Source: Phoronis australis
Taxonomy: Eukaryota > Phoronida > Phoronidae
Length of the DNA: 20,564 bases
Direction: 5' to 3'
Assembly: GCA_002633005.1 (NCBI GenBank)
Contig: NMRA01000185.1
Span: 53,059-73,622, forward strand
In this document: one piece after another, positions 1-10,160 of the stretch
Layout of the letters: each line of letters begins with the position of its first letter
How positions within the stretch are numbered: position 1 is the stretch's first letter
The notes under the pieces: generated by a model
What the model was told of the DNA's origin: nothing
The model's input: only the letters and a program-made list of their open reading frames with translations
The model's database searches: none
Made by a program: the position numbers and the translations under genes

Positions 1-654
1 CCCCCCCCCCCTTGGCTGCCGCAACAAATAAAACAGCAAGAGCGTAGGGAAATGTTGAGTTTATTAATTGACCCCGGTAATTAAAATTATACGGCTGAAA
101 CAAGTTTTAAATTTGTGCAGTTTTAGTGTGTTTGGGGGGAGCTCAGATCCAATTTCAAGTGTCAAATTCGGAACACAGCGCAATCATAACGGAACTATGG
201 CTAAGTATAGGCTCTCCCGCGATATCTCAGGCGAGCGGCAGTGTCGCTGGGCACCACGAGTCCGTTTCCGTCGTCTGCTCCACTGTGCAATGAAGAAAAT
301 TACTTCATTTTTTAAAGAAAATAGAATCTTTGTGATGATGAAAAAACAGAAGCTGCTGGTAAGATGTCAATTTTAATCGAAGCCTTAGTGAATCACTCAG
401 AAACTCATAATGCTCTCTTTGTCAAATTATAACTTAAGACGATTTCCAAAGCAATCGCGTCATTATTGCCAACACTAAAAACGGAATTGGTCTTTTGGGC
501 AATTGAAGACTATTTTAAATAGAACAAATTTGTTTACGAACTGATTGCACAAAATACAAAACATGTAATAAGCATTATTACAAAAAGAAGGTTTCGCGCG
601 CAAAAGCTGTGGACCATAAACAAGTAGGTCTCTCAGTATCAAACTAGGAGTTAA
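1..654. other. spacer, nothing recognised
   Basis: The window opens with an 11-base C run. The rest is AT-rich sequence with no homology I can recognise in either strand. Exon 2 of the SLC22 gene was looked for here and not found. Confidence 0.5.
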
Positions 655-655
655 A

Positions 656-724
656 TCGTGCTGGTGCGGCGGTAAAGTACGCGCACTCTATTCGTTAGGT
701 CGTGAGTTCGAGTCTGTGGTGCTT
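656..724 (+). repeat. tRNA-like sequence, probable SINE head remnant
   Basis: The stretch has a box-B-like GAGTTCGAGTCTG near 703-716 and, about 40 bases upstream, a D-arm/box-A-like TGCGGCGGTAAAGT. The order and spacing resemble a tRNA, and the text GGTCGTGAGTTCGAGTC is common in tRNA-derived SINEs. The acceptor stem and T stem do not pair well, so a working tRNA is unlikely. No clear SINE tail was found. Confidence 0.4.
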
Positions 725-846
725 GCAGTTCTTCCTGTTTGACACATTCTCTGTTTATTTACTTAGCCTTTTTTTCTTGGATAATACTTCGGAAATCAAG
801 GAAAATGCTTGATTTTTAGAGGAAAAAAACAGAAAAATTTCCTGGG

Positions 847-876
847 CGGGAGGGGGGTGTGCAAACCCCCCTCCCG
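847..876. repeat. GC-rich perfect hairpin
   Basis: Arms CGGGAGGGGGGT (847-858) and ACCCCCCTCCCG (865-876) pair 12 of 12 around a six-base loop. It sits inside the hAT-like terminal repeat that ends near 964. Confidence 0.8.
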
Positions 877-936
877 ACCTTCCCCCATTCGGCGCTATGC
901 TTTGAGCAAATGTTTACAGACAAAATGTTGGGCCCC

Positions 937-964
937 CCTTGTGATATCCTGGATCCGCCACTGG
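937..964 (-). repeat. hAT-like terminal repeat
   Basis: Read on the minus strand this starts CCAGTGGCGGATCCAGGAT. A CAGTGGCGG-type start is common at ends of hAT elements and their MITEs. It matches the plus-strand copy at 14930-14957 at 24 of 28 bases. The partner terminus and flanking duplication were not identified. Confidence 0.55.
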
Positions 965-1033
965 AATGACGTGCAATTACCGATTGTTAAGAAGAGTAAA
1001 ACAGTATAAAGTAAAAAGATGAATGTCTGTATT

Positions 1034-1243
1034 GAAATCTATTGAAATTTTCCCCACGTTTTAAGTGGTACGCTCTTTATCAAAGGCACGTGTCATCGGT
1101 ATTAAATCTATTAAAACATTCCTCACGTTTCGAGCGGTACGCTCTTTATCAAGGGCATAGCGCTCTTTATCAAGGGCATGTCGTTGATAAAAAACGTGTC
1201 GCTCGAAGGCTGAGGAATATTTAATAGATCTTAATACCGATGA
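1034..1243. repeat. foldback repeat with internal direct repeats
   Basis: Positions 1093-1141 and 1195-1243 form an imperfect inverted repeat of about 49 bp. Each outer end reads TCATCGGTATTAA going inward. A diverged direct copy of the first arm and its tail starts near 1034, and GCTCTTTATCAAGGGCAT is repeated at 1141 and 1162. There is no coding sense. It looks like a small foldback or MITE-type element with internal duplication. Confidence 0.7.
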
Positions 1244-1477
1244 TCGTCTTTGTGCTTTATACTATTTTACGCTTGCTGTTAGAAGACTCTCGATGCAAAA
1301 GTCTGGACAGGAAGATTTTCGAAGTTCAAAACGAAATTTTATAACTGAAACATGGACAGAGTTCATACTTCATGGTTTCTACATATATTCTGGAAAATAA
1401 TCTACGAAATGTCAGCCACTATTTCAAGTTCAGTTACTTAATTTGAAATGAAACCAAAAAGCTATTCAGAAACATAC

Positions 1478-1915
1478 CTGGGTCACAATGGTGCTTGTGA
1501 AAGCTGAGTCGAACTCCCAATCGTCACACTTGAGCGTAGGTAAATCCGTTGAGTTCCGTGAAATACGTGGGGTCCACAGTGCGTGGTATTCAGGAGAGTC
1601 ACCTGAACCGTGTACATTGAAGTCGGTGATGGAGTAATTACTAAACGCAGATAAATCATAAACTGTACATCTGCTGTACTTTCCATTGGTGTCACGAGGT
1701 ATCGCAATTTGCTTTCGCTCTTCCAAGCTCAAATTATACATCTCAGGGAGCTTTGGTATTCTGCACCAATGTTCAGGTGCTGCGGCAAAGAAAATGTACC
1801 CCATCGTTGAAAACGATGTAAAAACAAACGCCACCATAATAAAGCCGTAGTGTCGTCGTTGGTATGGTCCAAATTCTCCCACTTTTGCCAAAAACTCGTC
1901 AAGTTCCATGATCAT
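1478..1915 (-). CDS. SLC22-family organic ion transporter, first coding exon (partial gene)
   Basis: This exon encodes the first 146 residues of a solute carrier family 22 (major facilitator) protein, a plasma-membrane transporter of organic cations, anions or zwitterions. The N-terminal stretch LDEFLAKVGEFGPYQRR is the typical SLC22 cytoplasmic lead-in. A hydrophobic TM1 follows at about residues 23-46, then HWC at 49-51, which opens the large extracellular loop. The loop carries NLS, NYS and NST glycosylation sequons and ends in CDDWEFD and STIVTQ, just before the usual W-x-LVC motif that the next exon should supply. The exon ends CAG|GTATGT, a strong donor in phase 0. The start is the ATG at 1915 (or 1909, two codons on); a TAA lies in frame at 1931-1933. 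Later exons must lie at lower coordinates. I searched 1-1477 by eye without finding exon 2, so the gene probably continues outside the window. Substrate and subfamily cannot be told from this exon. Confidence 0.9.
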
Positions 1916-2900
1916 CGAGTGTTGAGGCTTTTAAGTTAAAAATTCTAAAGTTCGTCCTTTTGACCGTCGCTCAGTAGCACGCTCTTGCAACGTCGACGTT
2001 TACTTCAATAGAGAGCGATAGAGGTGTGTCACACAGGTATATAATAAACTAGAATCGTTATCCAGGCTGAGCGCCAAAAGTTTTCCATGAGTGGACTCAA
2101 ATTGCCAGACAGGTCACTTTTAGTCTACTCCATCACATGAAAGTCATTAGCAGGTTATTTTGCAAGATCGTTGATAGTTGAAACTACATCGGCTTAACCC
2201 GGCACGGGGGGTCTCTAAACTTACAGGAAGCCGATTTCGCTGAAATAATCGGTGGCAAACGTTAATCGCTCTGCGGCTGCATACTAAACTAACATGGTGT
2301 TACATCCTTGGGTGCGTAAGGTCATGTTTGTTCATTAATGTTATTTGTTTCGACTATCACCAAGGAGTGTAGTACACTATTACTTGCACGCTGATCGATG
2401 TTAATTTGATGATAATTCGATGCCACAAAATGTTGTAGTTTAACATTTTAAATAAAATTCAGTATTACAGTCGATAATTAACCATGCGTCATTAATTAAC
2501 GCTAATTAAAGTATAGGCCTACTCATCATCTGTTATACACTTAAAATTCATTGCGTGATCTTCTATCATGTCACAAAAAGTAAACTCATCGGGAAACCGG
2601 ACCGTTCAGTGACATCTCGAGGTTGGACAATGCTTCTCTACACAAATCGGGAAAAGCGGTATAGCGCTCCGGCCTAAGCATCGACAGTTGAAGTAAGCTC
2701 CTGTTGTGTTGTACAGGCCAATAATCGCATTAGCGATGTCTTCACACAATAAAATGATCGTGGCAGAGGTAAACTGAAATCTCAAGGTGAGAAACTGGAT
2801 TTTTTAAGGCCTTGTTTGACTTCTAAAATTGAATTTCTCGTGAAAAGGTAATGAATAATTTCGTGGTAGTAATGTGACAAAAAGTGGCCAATACATTGTG
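1916..2900. other. upstream region of SLC22, no gene seen
   Basis: The first ~150 bp should hold the 5' UTR and promoter of SLC22. Beyond that I see no coding sequence, repeat or RNA gene. Confidence 0.45.
2036..2047 (-). promoter_or_regulatory. possible TATA element of the SLC22 gene
   Basis: On the minus strand the stretch TTTATTATATACC lies about 125 bp upstream of the SLC22 start codon. The spacing suits a TATA box with a roughly 90-bp 5' UTR. The surroundings are AT-rich, so chance is a real alternative and nothing else supports it. Confidence 0.25.
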
Positions 2901-3176
2901 ATGAGTTTTCATTTGTTGACAACAGATTTGAGTCGATGCATGATCGCATTCATGTATTCATTCAGCGTTATTGGCGTTTGCGCCGTTACATCAGACAAAA
3001 GATTGAGCTTGGCGATTAACAAAAGAAAGATTGATATCAGGCCGTTAAAATAAAATCCGGTGTCGTCTGTAGTACCCACAAAAGGGGGAGCTAGTTGTAA
3101 TGGTGAAGCCAGTAAGCAAGCGATGCAGAGCAGTAGGTGTAGGCTACTTTCACGCATTATCCAAGCATTATCCAAG

Positions 3177-3185
3177 CACACACGC

Positions 3186-3240
<55 letters not shown>
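3177..3240. repeat. (CA)n microsatellite
   Basis: About 30 near-perfect CA dinucleotides, with a few CG interruptions at the left end, followed by TATATA. Open frames through it translate to His-Thr or Cys-Val runs and have no coding meaning. Confidence 0.95.
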
Positions 3241-3244
<4 letters not shown>

Positions 3245-3310
3245 CTAAGAGAACTATACAGATCCCGGGGGCATTTTTATATATGAGACCTTTGCTGTGG
3301 GGTGGAAAAA

Positions 3311-3343
3311 AAATTGTGGGGTATATATAATGCCCCACAATTT
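3311..3343. repeat. perfect inverted repeat around an AT loop
   Basis: AAATTGTGGGG (3311-3321) pairs 11 of 11 with CCCCACAATTT (3333-3343) around TATATATAATG. The wording (TGGGG, TATATA, CAAGGTCTC-like flank) resembles 7199-7320, so both may descend from the same repeat family. Confidence 0.75.
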
Positions 3344-4560
3344 CAGACCTTGTCAGAAACTATTATTTGGTATGCACAGTGTCCCCATGTGTATTCTCTC
3401 AACAACTTGGTTTCATCACAACATTAAAATTACGCTGTAAACAAAAAGGTATGTCACATTTTCTAAATATGAAGTAAATATTAGCTTTATTTCTAGTACT
3501 TCAACAAAAATTGAAACATAATGACCACGCATTCTGAACGAAATTTGATCTCAAGTGGCAATCGATGACCGCTTAACTTCAAAGCCGTTTCTCTCGGCTC
3601 GTGATTTCAGGATAGTGACAAGATTCTCGGGCCTATTTTTCCACAACACGTTGGTCAATTTTTACGAAAGTTGCTAATTTGAAATCCTCTAGGACTGAAG
3701 TAAAATCGCGTGCCAGGGTTTTTTGATAAATGGACCAGATTTTTAGTTATTAGACGGAAAGTGACCAAACGACAAAAAGTGGCGTGCTTGCCCCAACTCA
3801 CACACAAAAAATGCCACAAAATCAAGATCATAATGATTTTGTACATATATTTGGTATGGATAAGTAGAATATTGAGTAAGGAAACAGTTGATGATGATCC
3901 CTGTGCATTTTGAAAAAAAATTCGAGGTAAAATTGGATTTTTTGAAAATTAAAAAATACGATTTTTTAAAAAAACGAACTACAAAAAAACTTTTTTTTCG
4001 ATTTTTGTCACTTTCAGAGTCATGTCTAACTAGTTAAAACTCCTTTTTTACTCGTTTTAGTTAGGAACCTGGAGATTTGATCAGTGTATACACCTACCTT
4101 AAAAGTATGTGTTGATTGTTTATACGATCCATCTGAACTCTCCACTCAGTGTAGTAAAAGACTCTCTAACTATATCAGTGACACAGACCAATTTGTTAGT
4201 ATTCCAATATTATCATCAACCAATATATGTGTTATATCAAATCGCCGCGTTACTGACAATATTGGCGACGAGGATAAAGAACTACTTTCATAGTAATGGT
4301 TCAACGTTTTTACGTGACTGTACCGAATGGACTTTGGGATAAGAAAATATCACTTTCTGCGCAAATAGCGTCGCTTGGGTGAGATTCTCAAGTTACCGAA
4401 GTTTCTTATATTGCTTTCCTCTAAAATCGCATAATATGGGTTTTAATTCAGGGATACGTTTGAATCTATGCACTAGAAAAAATTTGTTATGTTGAACACT
4501 GGGTTATATCTGTAATTCTTTGGGTTACGGCCAGTAGCAAGTTAAAAAATCCCCTGGGTT
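3344..4560. other. AT-rich spacer
   Basis: This contains dense A and T runs (3910-4010) and no recognisable gene. GTGTATACACCTACCTTAAA near 4083 recurs with one or two changes near 5222, which hints at a dispersed repeat. Confidence 0.4.
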
Positions 4561-4569
4561 TGACAGCCT

Positions 4570-4770
4570 AGTTTCCCCACGGCGTGTTCCCACCACGGAC
4601 GCAAGGTTTATCTGCAAAGACTCTACTGTGACGGCATGTAGTTGTCCATGTGTCGCGCGCGCGGCTTATCTTCACAGCGCGTGCATGCACTCTCACCGAA
4701 TCGTGCAACACCAACCACGTCGACGCTCAGTGTCCTCTCGCAAGACACCTCACCTTACCGACTTCTCTTG
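4570..4770. other. CpG-richer segment, unexplained
   Basis: A stretch with many CG dinucleotides, including GTCGCGCGCGCGGC near 4651, in otherwise AT-rich DNA. An open plus frame (4628-4882) has Cys/His/Arg-rich composition without recognisable domain. A promoter or an unmethylated repeat are both possible. Confidence 0.3.
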
Positions 4771-4782
4771 TACACGCATAAT

Positions 4783-6990
4783 TTCTGCACTGACTCCTCA
4801 AGCTGAGAGCAGTGATGGCTTCGGTAGGACTTGGCGTACTCAACTTAATTTTTTTGCAGATAGACAAACAGGCTCAGTCTAGGAACAGGAGCTAGTTCAC
4901 CATTTCACTAACAACTTTCATATGGTCAAAAATAGAATTATCTTATTCTTGGTCTTGCTACAACATCAATATCAGCTGGAACAGCTCTCTCGATTGCCCG
5001 GTTACGCAACGTTTGTTGACAGGGTTAGATTAGAGCTAGTGTCCTTGTTTAAGCTCCGCCCCAGTTGTCATTCACTGGGCTGGTGAGCACTCAAGCCATA
5101 TGACTTACTGAGGCTTGGTCAAATATAGCTAAAAAAACAATTTTTTTCTTCAGTATACTGTGCATCAAGAATTAAAGATTAGGATGACATGAAAATGTAA
5201 AAAACAGTCAAAATTAATTTTTGTGTATCCACCTACCTTAAAGTAATTGCAAATTCATGTATCAGAGTGGTGATTATGGATGGCTAACATGCTTTTAATA
5301 GGTTCCTAGGATCTATTTCTAATGCAGAAGATGCGGCCTAATACTCGCATATGTCCCACCTAAAAATCTTTCAAAATCTAACCACCCTCTTAGTATTATG
5401 AGCTGAATAATTAATTTTACAAGTCATGAGAGTTGTAGATTTCTATGCTTTATATCTCTGAGAAGAATTGCACTTCGTAAGATTTTCCAGATTCACTGCG
5501 AAATGGTTCCTTTTCTGAGAGAATTCCTTACAAATGGTCTCCTTTCAGTACCGATGTTCCTAAGAAAAACGTCCATGTTGTGGACTGGAACGCTGCAAAT
5601 GGAATCCCTCGATCAAATTAATAAGCAATAACTGTACATATACCCAATTCTAACAAGAAGCAAATACTGGAAAAGCAAATGTACATACTAGCATTTACAC
5701 TAAAACATCGTGAGGCATTGAGTAAAATCTTTCATAAAACTTTCGCAGTTTGGTCCACTTCAGTCCTAAATGTCAACCAAACACTTTTCCTTAAAAAATA
5801 TTTTACACTTCAAACAAGCCTGGAAAATTAGTGACCAAAGGTATAGATATGCTATGTTGTTTGCCTGTTCTTTAAATGTGAGTTTTTACTTAATATAGCA
5901 AGAAACAGTGATTCGTAATTTCGTACATGTTTTGACATTGATTCAATGTGAGTGATCTAGTATTAACCTTAAATCTTTTTTAACTCTTAAATGAGCTCTT
6001 GGAAATCAGTGACTGAAAACCAAATTTCAAAATTGAAATGGGAAAATCCAGGGTAAAATAATTTACTGAAGTTATTTTGTCTAAGTTGTCAAAATATACA
6101 GTGGGATCTGTTTGTCATGCTCAAAGTGATGCTAGCAGGACATTTGATTATGGCGTAGCAAAGTTACCAGGATCTGCCCTTACTAATGGTAGTGACAATG
6201 AATATTTTAATTATGTTTTTTTGTGTCTTAAGCTATATAGTTACACCGTCGTTCCTTAGGGTCTTCATAATCACTATCATCACTTCAACCACAGCCTTTC
6301 AGAACCTGAGTTTTATTAATTAGACAATACCGGCAAATGGCATTGCAGTTTTTGCAGTTTAAACTTCTTTAAAAATAACTGCTTTCAGTTATTGAGAATT
6401 GTAATCACTACGCATAAGAGATTTTGTATAAAAAAAGCAAACACCATTTAATCTAAAACTGTCAAATTTTCTTTAATTAAATTTTTAGTGGTACGTGTTA
6501 CTAAGATGGTCGGATTCCAAAATTGTGGTGACCGGAAGTCTGCTAAGATGCGCAGGATGAAACTGTTTGTACATGCATATCATAAGCATTGTTCCTATGG
6601 ATGTATATGTATCTTCTATTTTTAGTTCCCATCACTTGATTTGAAAGATAATTATGGTATTCATAGTTCACTATGTGCAACATCAATAAATGATTAAATG
6701 TTCATCTGTGAGAGTTTTTGTTGGCGAATTTAGCAAGAATGTCATTCAAAATGGTGCCAACGTATTTGTAGAAGTGTATTTTTGTAAAAGGTATCAAGTT
6801 ACACCGTAGAGCCTGACACAGATAGTGTCATCTGCTCACGTTTCAGAATAATAAACAGATAAATGCATCATACATTTCTAAGTTTGAAAGTGGTAAAATC
6901 TGTTGTAGACGCATACATGATATTAAAGTGGTCTTTGGAGGAGTGTATTTTGGCACAAAAAGGCTTTAACAGAATGTGACACATATATAC
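4783..6990. other. AT-rich spacer, no gene recognised
   Basis: Only short chance frames are seen. At 6502-6540 an AAGATGGT (YY1-like) and ACCGGAAGT (ETS-like) occur close together, a pairing found at some housekeeping promoters, but no exon is seen next to them. Confidence 0.4.
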
Positions 6991-7042
6991 ATGTAGTTGC
7001 GGGGCTCGTATATTGGGTGGATTGTAAGAACAGTGGAAAACC

Positions 7043-7264
7043 GGGATATATAATGTACTGGGGCATATATCTAATGGGACATATAAAGTTGCGGGCTATA
7101 TATTGTATACACCTAACGGGACATATATACTTGCGGGCTATATATTGTACTGGGGCATATACCTAGTGAGGTATATATAGTTGCGGGATATATATTGTTC
7201 CGGGGCATATACCCAATGGGGCATATACAGTTGCGGGCTATATAATTTATATATACCCCGGAAC
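7043..7264. repeat. 50-bp tandem repeat, about 4.5 copies
   Basis: Units start at 7043, 7093, 7135, 7185 and 7235, each with GGG(A/C)TATATA and the first four ending GTTGC or CTTGC. Three are exactly 50 bp; the second lacks 8 bp. The last partial unit ends in CCCCGGAAC, which pairs with GTTCCGGGG at 7197-7205. The minus-strand open frame here is just the repeat translated. Confidence 0.9.
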
Positions 7265-7331
7265 AAGGTCTCAAAATTTTACCCCATTTCAAGGTTTCAG
7301 ATAATAACCCCACATCTGCGTATAAACATGT

Positions 7332-7402
7332 GTATATATATATATATATATATTTGATTGTAACAAGAGCCGGAGGCCTAGTTATTGAATATATATATAT
7401 AC
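7332..7402. repeat. two (TA)n tracts
   Basis: TA runs lie at 7332-7353 and about 7388-7402, separated by about 35 bp that includes ACAAGAGCCGGAGGCC. They precede the recognisable part of the retrotransposon. Confidence 0.85.
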
Positions 7403-7857
7403 AGCGGGGGAGACTATTTTCTGGTACCGAGGAAGTTGCAGATTAAGAAACAAACGGGTTTAGTAAAAATACAGACCAATGAAAAAGGCAAAACAAGACT
7501 ATGAGATGAACATTGTCGCTAACATTAACAATGTTTCGAAAAATTCTAAGGAATATTGGGATATAGTAAACAAAATTCGAGGAATGGTAAAGCCATCATC
7601 ATACCCCACCATCCGCCACTGACTCGAGGAAGCCAACACTCAGGCGTCATCCAAAGCTGAAAAAAGTAAGCTATTTATAGTCTAAGAATACTTCACCGCC
7701 AAGAGTCACATTGCACCAACAACAAACTTTCCCGAATTCCCAAACAGAACATTAGAACACCTCTCTGACATATATGCCAACCATCTGAATTTCAAAAACT
7801 TCCGAAAAAAACATCGACGAAAACACAAACGACGGTACCAATCTGATCACTAATAAA

Positions 7858-8142
7858 ATGATCAAGATAATAGCAAGTACAGCGTCCAGTTCCCATGACA
7901 ACATTATACAACAAAATACTATTGGAAATTTTCCTGTGGACTGGAAACTTGGTGTAATGATACCAATTCACAAAAAGGACTCCAAAACAGACATTGCCAA
8001 CTATCGCCCCATAACTCTTAACAAAAAAATGAGAAAAAATATTTCTCAACATGTGATTGATAACCTCTCGTCACAAAACCTAATCTATCTTCGTCAATTT
8101 AGATCCATGCCTGATAACAGGACTGTATCCCAATTTACATAA
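7858..8142 (+). pseudogene. RT fragment with the fingers-domain motifs
   Basis: The longest uninterrupted piece of the RT holds the K-x-IPIHKKD and NYRPITL blocks of non-LTR reverse transcriptases. The opening Met is not a real start, since upstream ORF2 sequence continues in other frames. It ends at a stop before motif A. Confidence 0.85.
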
Positions 8143-8862
8143 ATTGTACTTGAACTCCACCTCCAGTTTTAGCACTGAAGGGAATAACGTCAGATCCGTA
8201 CTTTCAGACATTGCGTCAGCTTTTGATGTAGTTACCCATGATCTGCTTGTACATGGTTCCTCAGGCACTATCTTCCTGCTTTTAAAAATATCTGGAATTC
8301 CGAACTTACAAAGTCCGAATTGAAGGTGTCTTCTTACCCTCATCAACACCAGGTTTCGTAAATGCTGGAGTACCACAACGTGGCGTACTAGGTCCCTTAC
8401 TCTTTTTACTGTGCATCAATGGTCTTCCAGACACAATAAAATCTTAAACATTCTTATATGCTGATGACACTTCAATTTTCTACCCATTCTCAAAAGAGCA
8501 TTTTGGCTTGCTAGGAGACCATGTGCTTCCATTTACTCCTCACAGTCGCTACCTTGTTCATTAAGTACAAAAATTAATCAATCCAATTAGAATAGTCTCT
8601 CGTCATCTGAACTCTATGCATCTTGAAACTTTGTTTAGGACTTTTGTACTTCCACATCTAGATTACCGCGGCATAATCTACCAATCAACAACGCAGCCAT
8701 ACTTCTTCAATTAGAAAGACTACAATACCAAGCAGCTTTGGCCATCAGGAGCATAGAAAGGTAAAGGTTTCAACGCAATCAATGTTCTAAATAGTCTCAA
8801 CTGGAGCAAACTACTAGCCCGTCGTAAACTCCACCTCCCCATGTATATATACATTCAAAGTC

Positions 8863-9312
8863 TTGTACAACATTAACATTTATTCAAACAAAATCCTCTT
8901 TGATTCATTCGAAAGACTTACACAAGACCAGGACTGCGACAAGGTGATTTATATACTATACCATCTTCCCTCAGGCCAAGCCATCAGGAGATCTAATAAT
9001 CTAACAATCGTCGCTTTCAAAAACGACTTTAAACTGCATACCACTACTCAAGACTTGCCAGTCCCGTTGACATCATTCAACCTTCCTCACAACCATGAAA
9101 TAATAATATACATACCAATATGCGTACTATTCCTAAACAACGACAAATTTAGACATAATTTGACCTCTGTGTTCCTGTGGAGACACTCAGAAAAATGCTC
9201 ATATTTTCTTTGCTTGTGCAGTACGCGGGGAGCAGCGGGCACAGGTTTTCCAGACACTAGAAAAATACCCGAATGTTTACAAAAAATATTCAGATCTTCC
9301 TCAAATGTATAA
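8863..9312 (+). pseudogene. C-terminal part of the same retrotransposon ORF
   Basis: This open frame follows directly, after a frame change, on the LNWSKLLARRKLHLPMYIY block. It contains SGQAIRRSNNLTIVAFKNDF, like the end of CR1/L2-type ORF2 proteins. The last ~60 residues have no recognised match and may be read-through of the 3' UTR. Confidence 0.6.
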
Positions 9313-9600
9313 AAAATAATGAATGTAAAGAAGTCGACCTAAATGAAAATAAAGTTGTATTCGAAATATTATCAAAATTTCATTTTAATATTAAATCATT
9401 TTGAGTGAATCGATAAAATCGTGTGCATGTAAAATGATTTATTTATATTCGTAATCATATGTCATTAGTTTATTAATTTATGTATTTGTGTATAACTTAT
9501 AAAAATTCCTTTCTATTTATTTAGCCCAGATACAATGCCTCTTGGAGCTTTCTGGGTCTATTTATGTATTGTACTGAATATTCCATTCTATAAAATAAAA

Positions 9601-9880
9601 AAACTGGGCGAGACCGACTTCGTTTTTGAGCTATTGAGCTCAGACTACTTAACATAGAAATGTCTGAAGAAATGTATTGTGTGCTAGCCATACGTTTTTA
9701 TTACGAGAGTAGCCAAAATGGGTAGCTATAAATTCTTGGTAGTATAAGGTTTTTCGGTTGTTTGAAGTGCCTGAAGCAACTGAGCTGGGTTGCAATCTCG
9801 ACAACCTTGAACACTTTTAAACCATGCAAATCAAGTCCGCCATTTTGCAAAATTCTGTTTTTCCTTATAACTTCCATACC
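9601..9880. other. spacer, nothing recognised
   Basis: Sequence between the retrotransposon tail and the next tandem repeat, with no gene or element I can support. Confidence 0.4.
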
Positions 9881-10160
9881 AAGCATTGCAGGTAGTTTAC
9901 TTTGATGTTTTCACCCCAGTTTCTGTGGTCACTTAACATAATGGGGCTACTTTGGAGGTGGATACATCGATGATTTGCATAAATAGGTGAGGTATCAAGC
10001 ACTACAGGTAAATTTCACTGATATTTGCACCCATGATTATGTGGACAGTGAATTTAATGGAGACTCTTTGATAGGGGATACATTGAAAATTTGCCCAAAT
10101 TATGCAAAGTTGTGCTTTTATACCTGCAGTTTCTAGCACTACAAGTAAAAATTGAGTTGA
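9881..10160. repeat. degenerate tandem repeat, about 2.3 copies
   Basis: AGCATTGCAGGTA (9881), AGCACTACAGGTA (9998) and AGCACTACAAGTA (10135) each open a similar block. Each continues into GATRTTTKCACCC, and the first two also share GGGGNTACAT-like and ATTTGC text. The spacing is about 117 and 137 bp. Copies have diverged strongly. Confidence 0.6.

Larger units (their letters stand above)
7440..9600 (+). mobile_element. degenerate non-LTR retrotransposon (reverse transcriptase relic)
   Basis: Fragments of one ORF2 appear in the right order over several frames. A pre-RT linker (EYWDIVNKIRGM) lies near 7550. RT block FPVDWKLGVMIPIHKKD and DIANYRPITL lies at 7931-8018. Motif A (SDIASAFDVV) is near 8203. 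GVPQRGVLGPLLFLL starts at 8367, and the catalytic YADD is at 8457-8468. C-terminal FVLPHLDYRGIIY is near 8643, followed by LNWSKLLARRKLH near 8800. An in-frame TAA lies at 8445-8447, ten bases before YADD, and there are several frameshifts, so it cannot encode a working enzyme. The 3' end near 9530-9600 is AT-rich and closes in AATAAAAAAA. The wording fits the CR1/L2/Jockey-like group. The 5' end is not defined. Confidence 0.88.

Noticed and set aside
68-376. 102-residue plus-strand frame
   Set aside because: Basic, low-information sequence with no domain or splice context; likely chance in spacer DNA.
2909-3330. Open frames across 2909-3330 on both strands
   Set aside because: They are translations of the (CA)n tract (Cys-Val or His-Thr runs) with unrelated flanks; no coding signal.
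7113-7313. 66-residue minus-strand frame with repeated ICP..YMP motifs
   Set aside because: It is the 50-bp tandem repeat translated; the protein repeat only reflects the DNA repeat.
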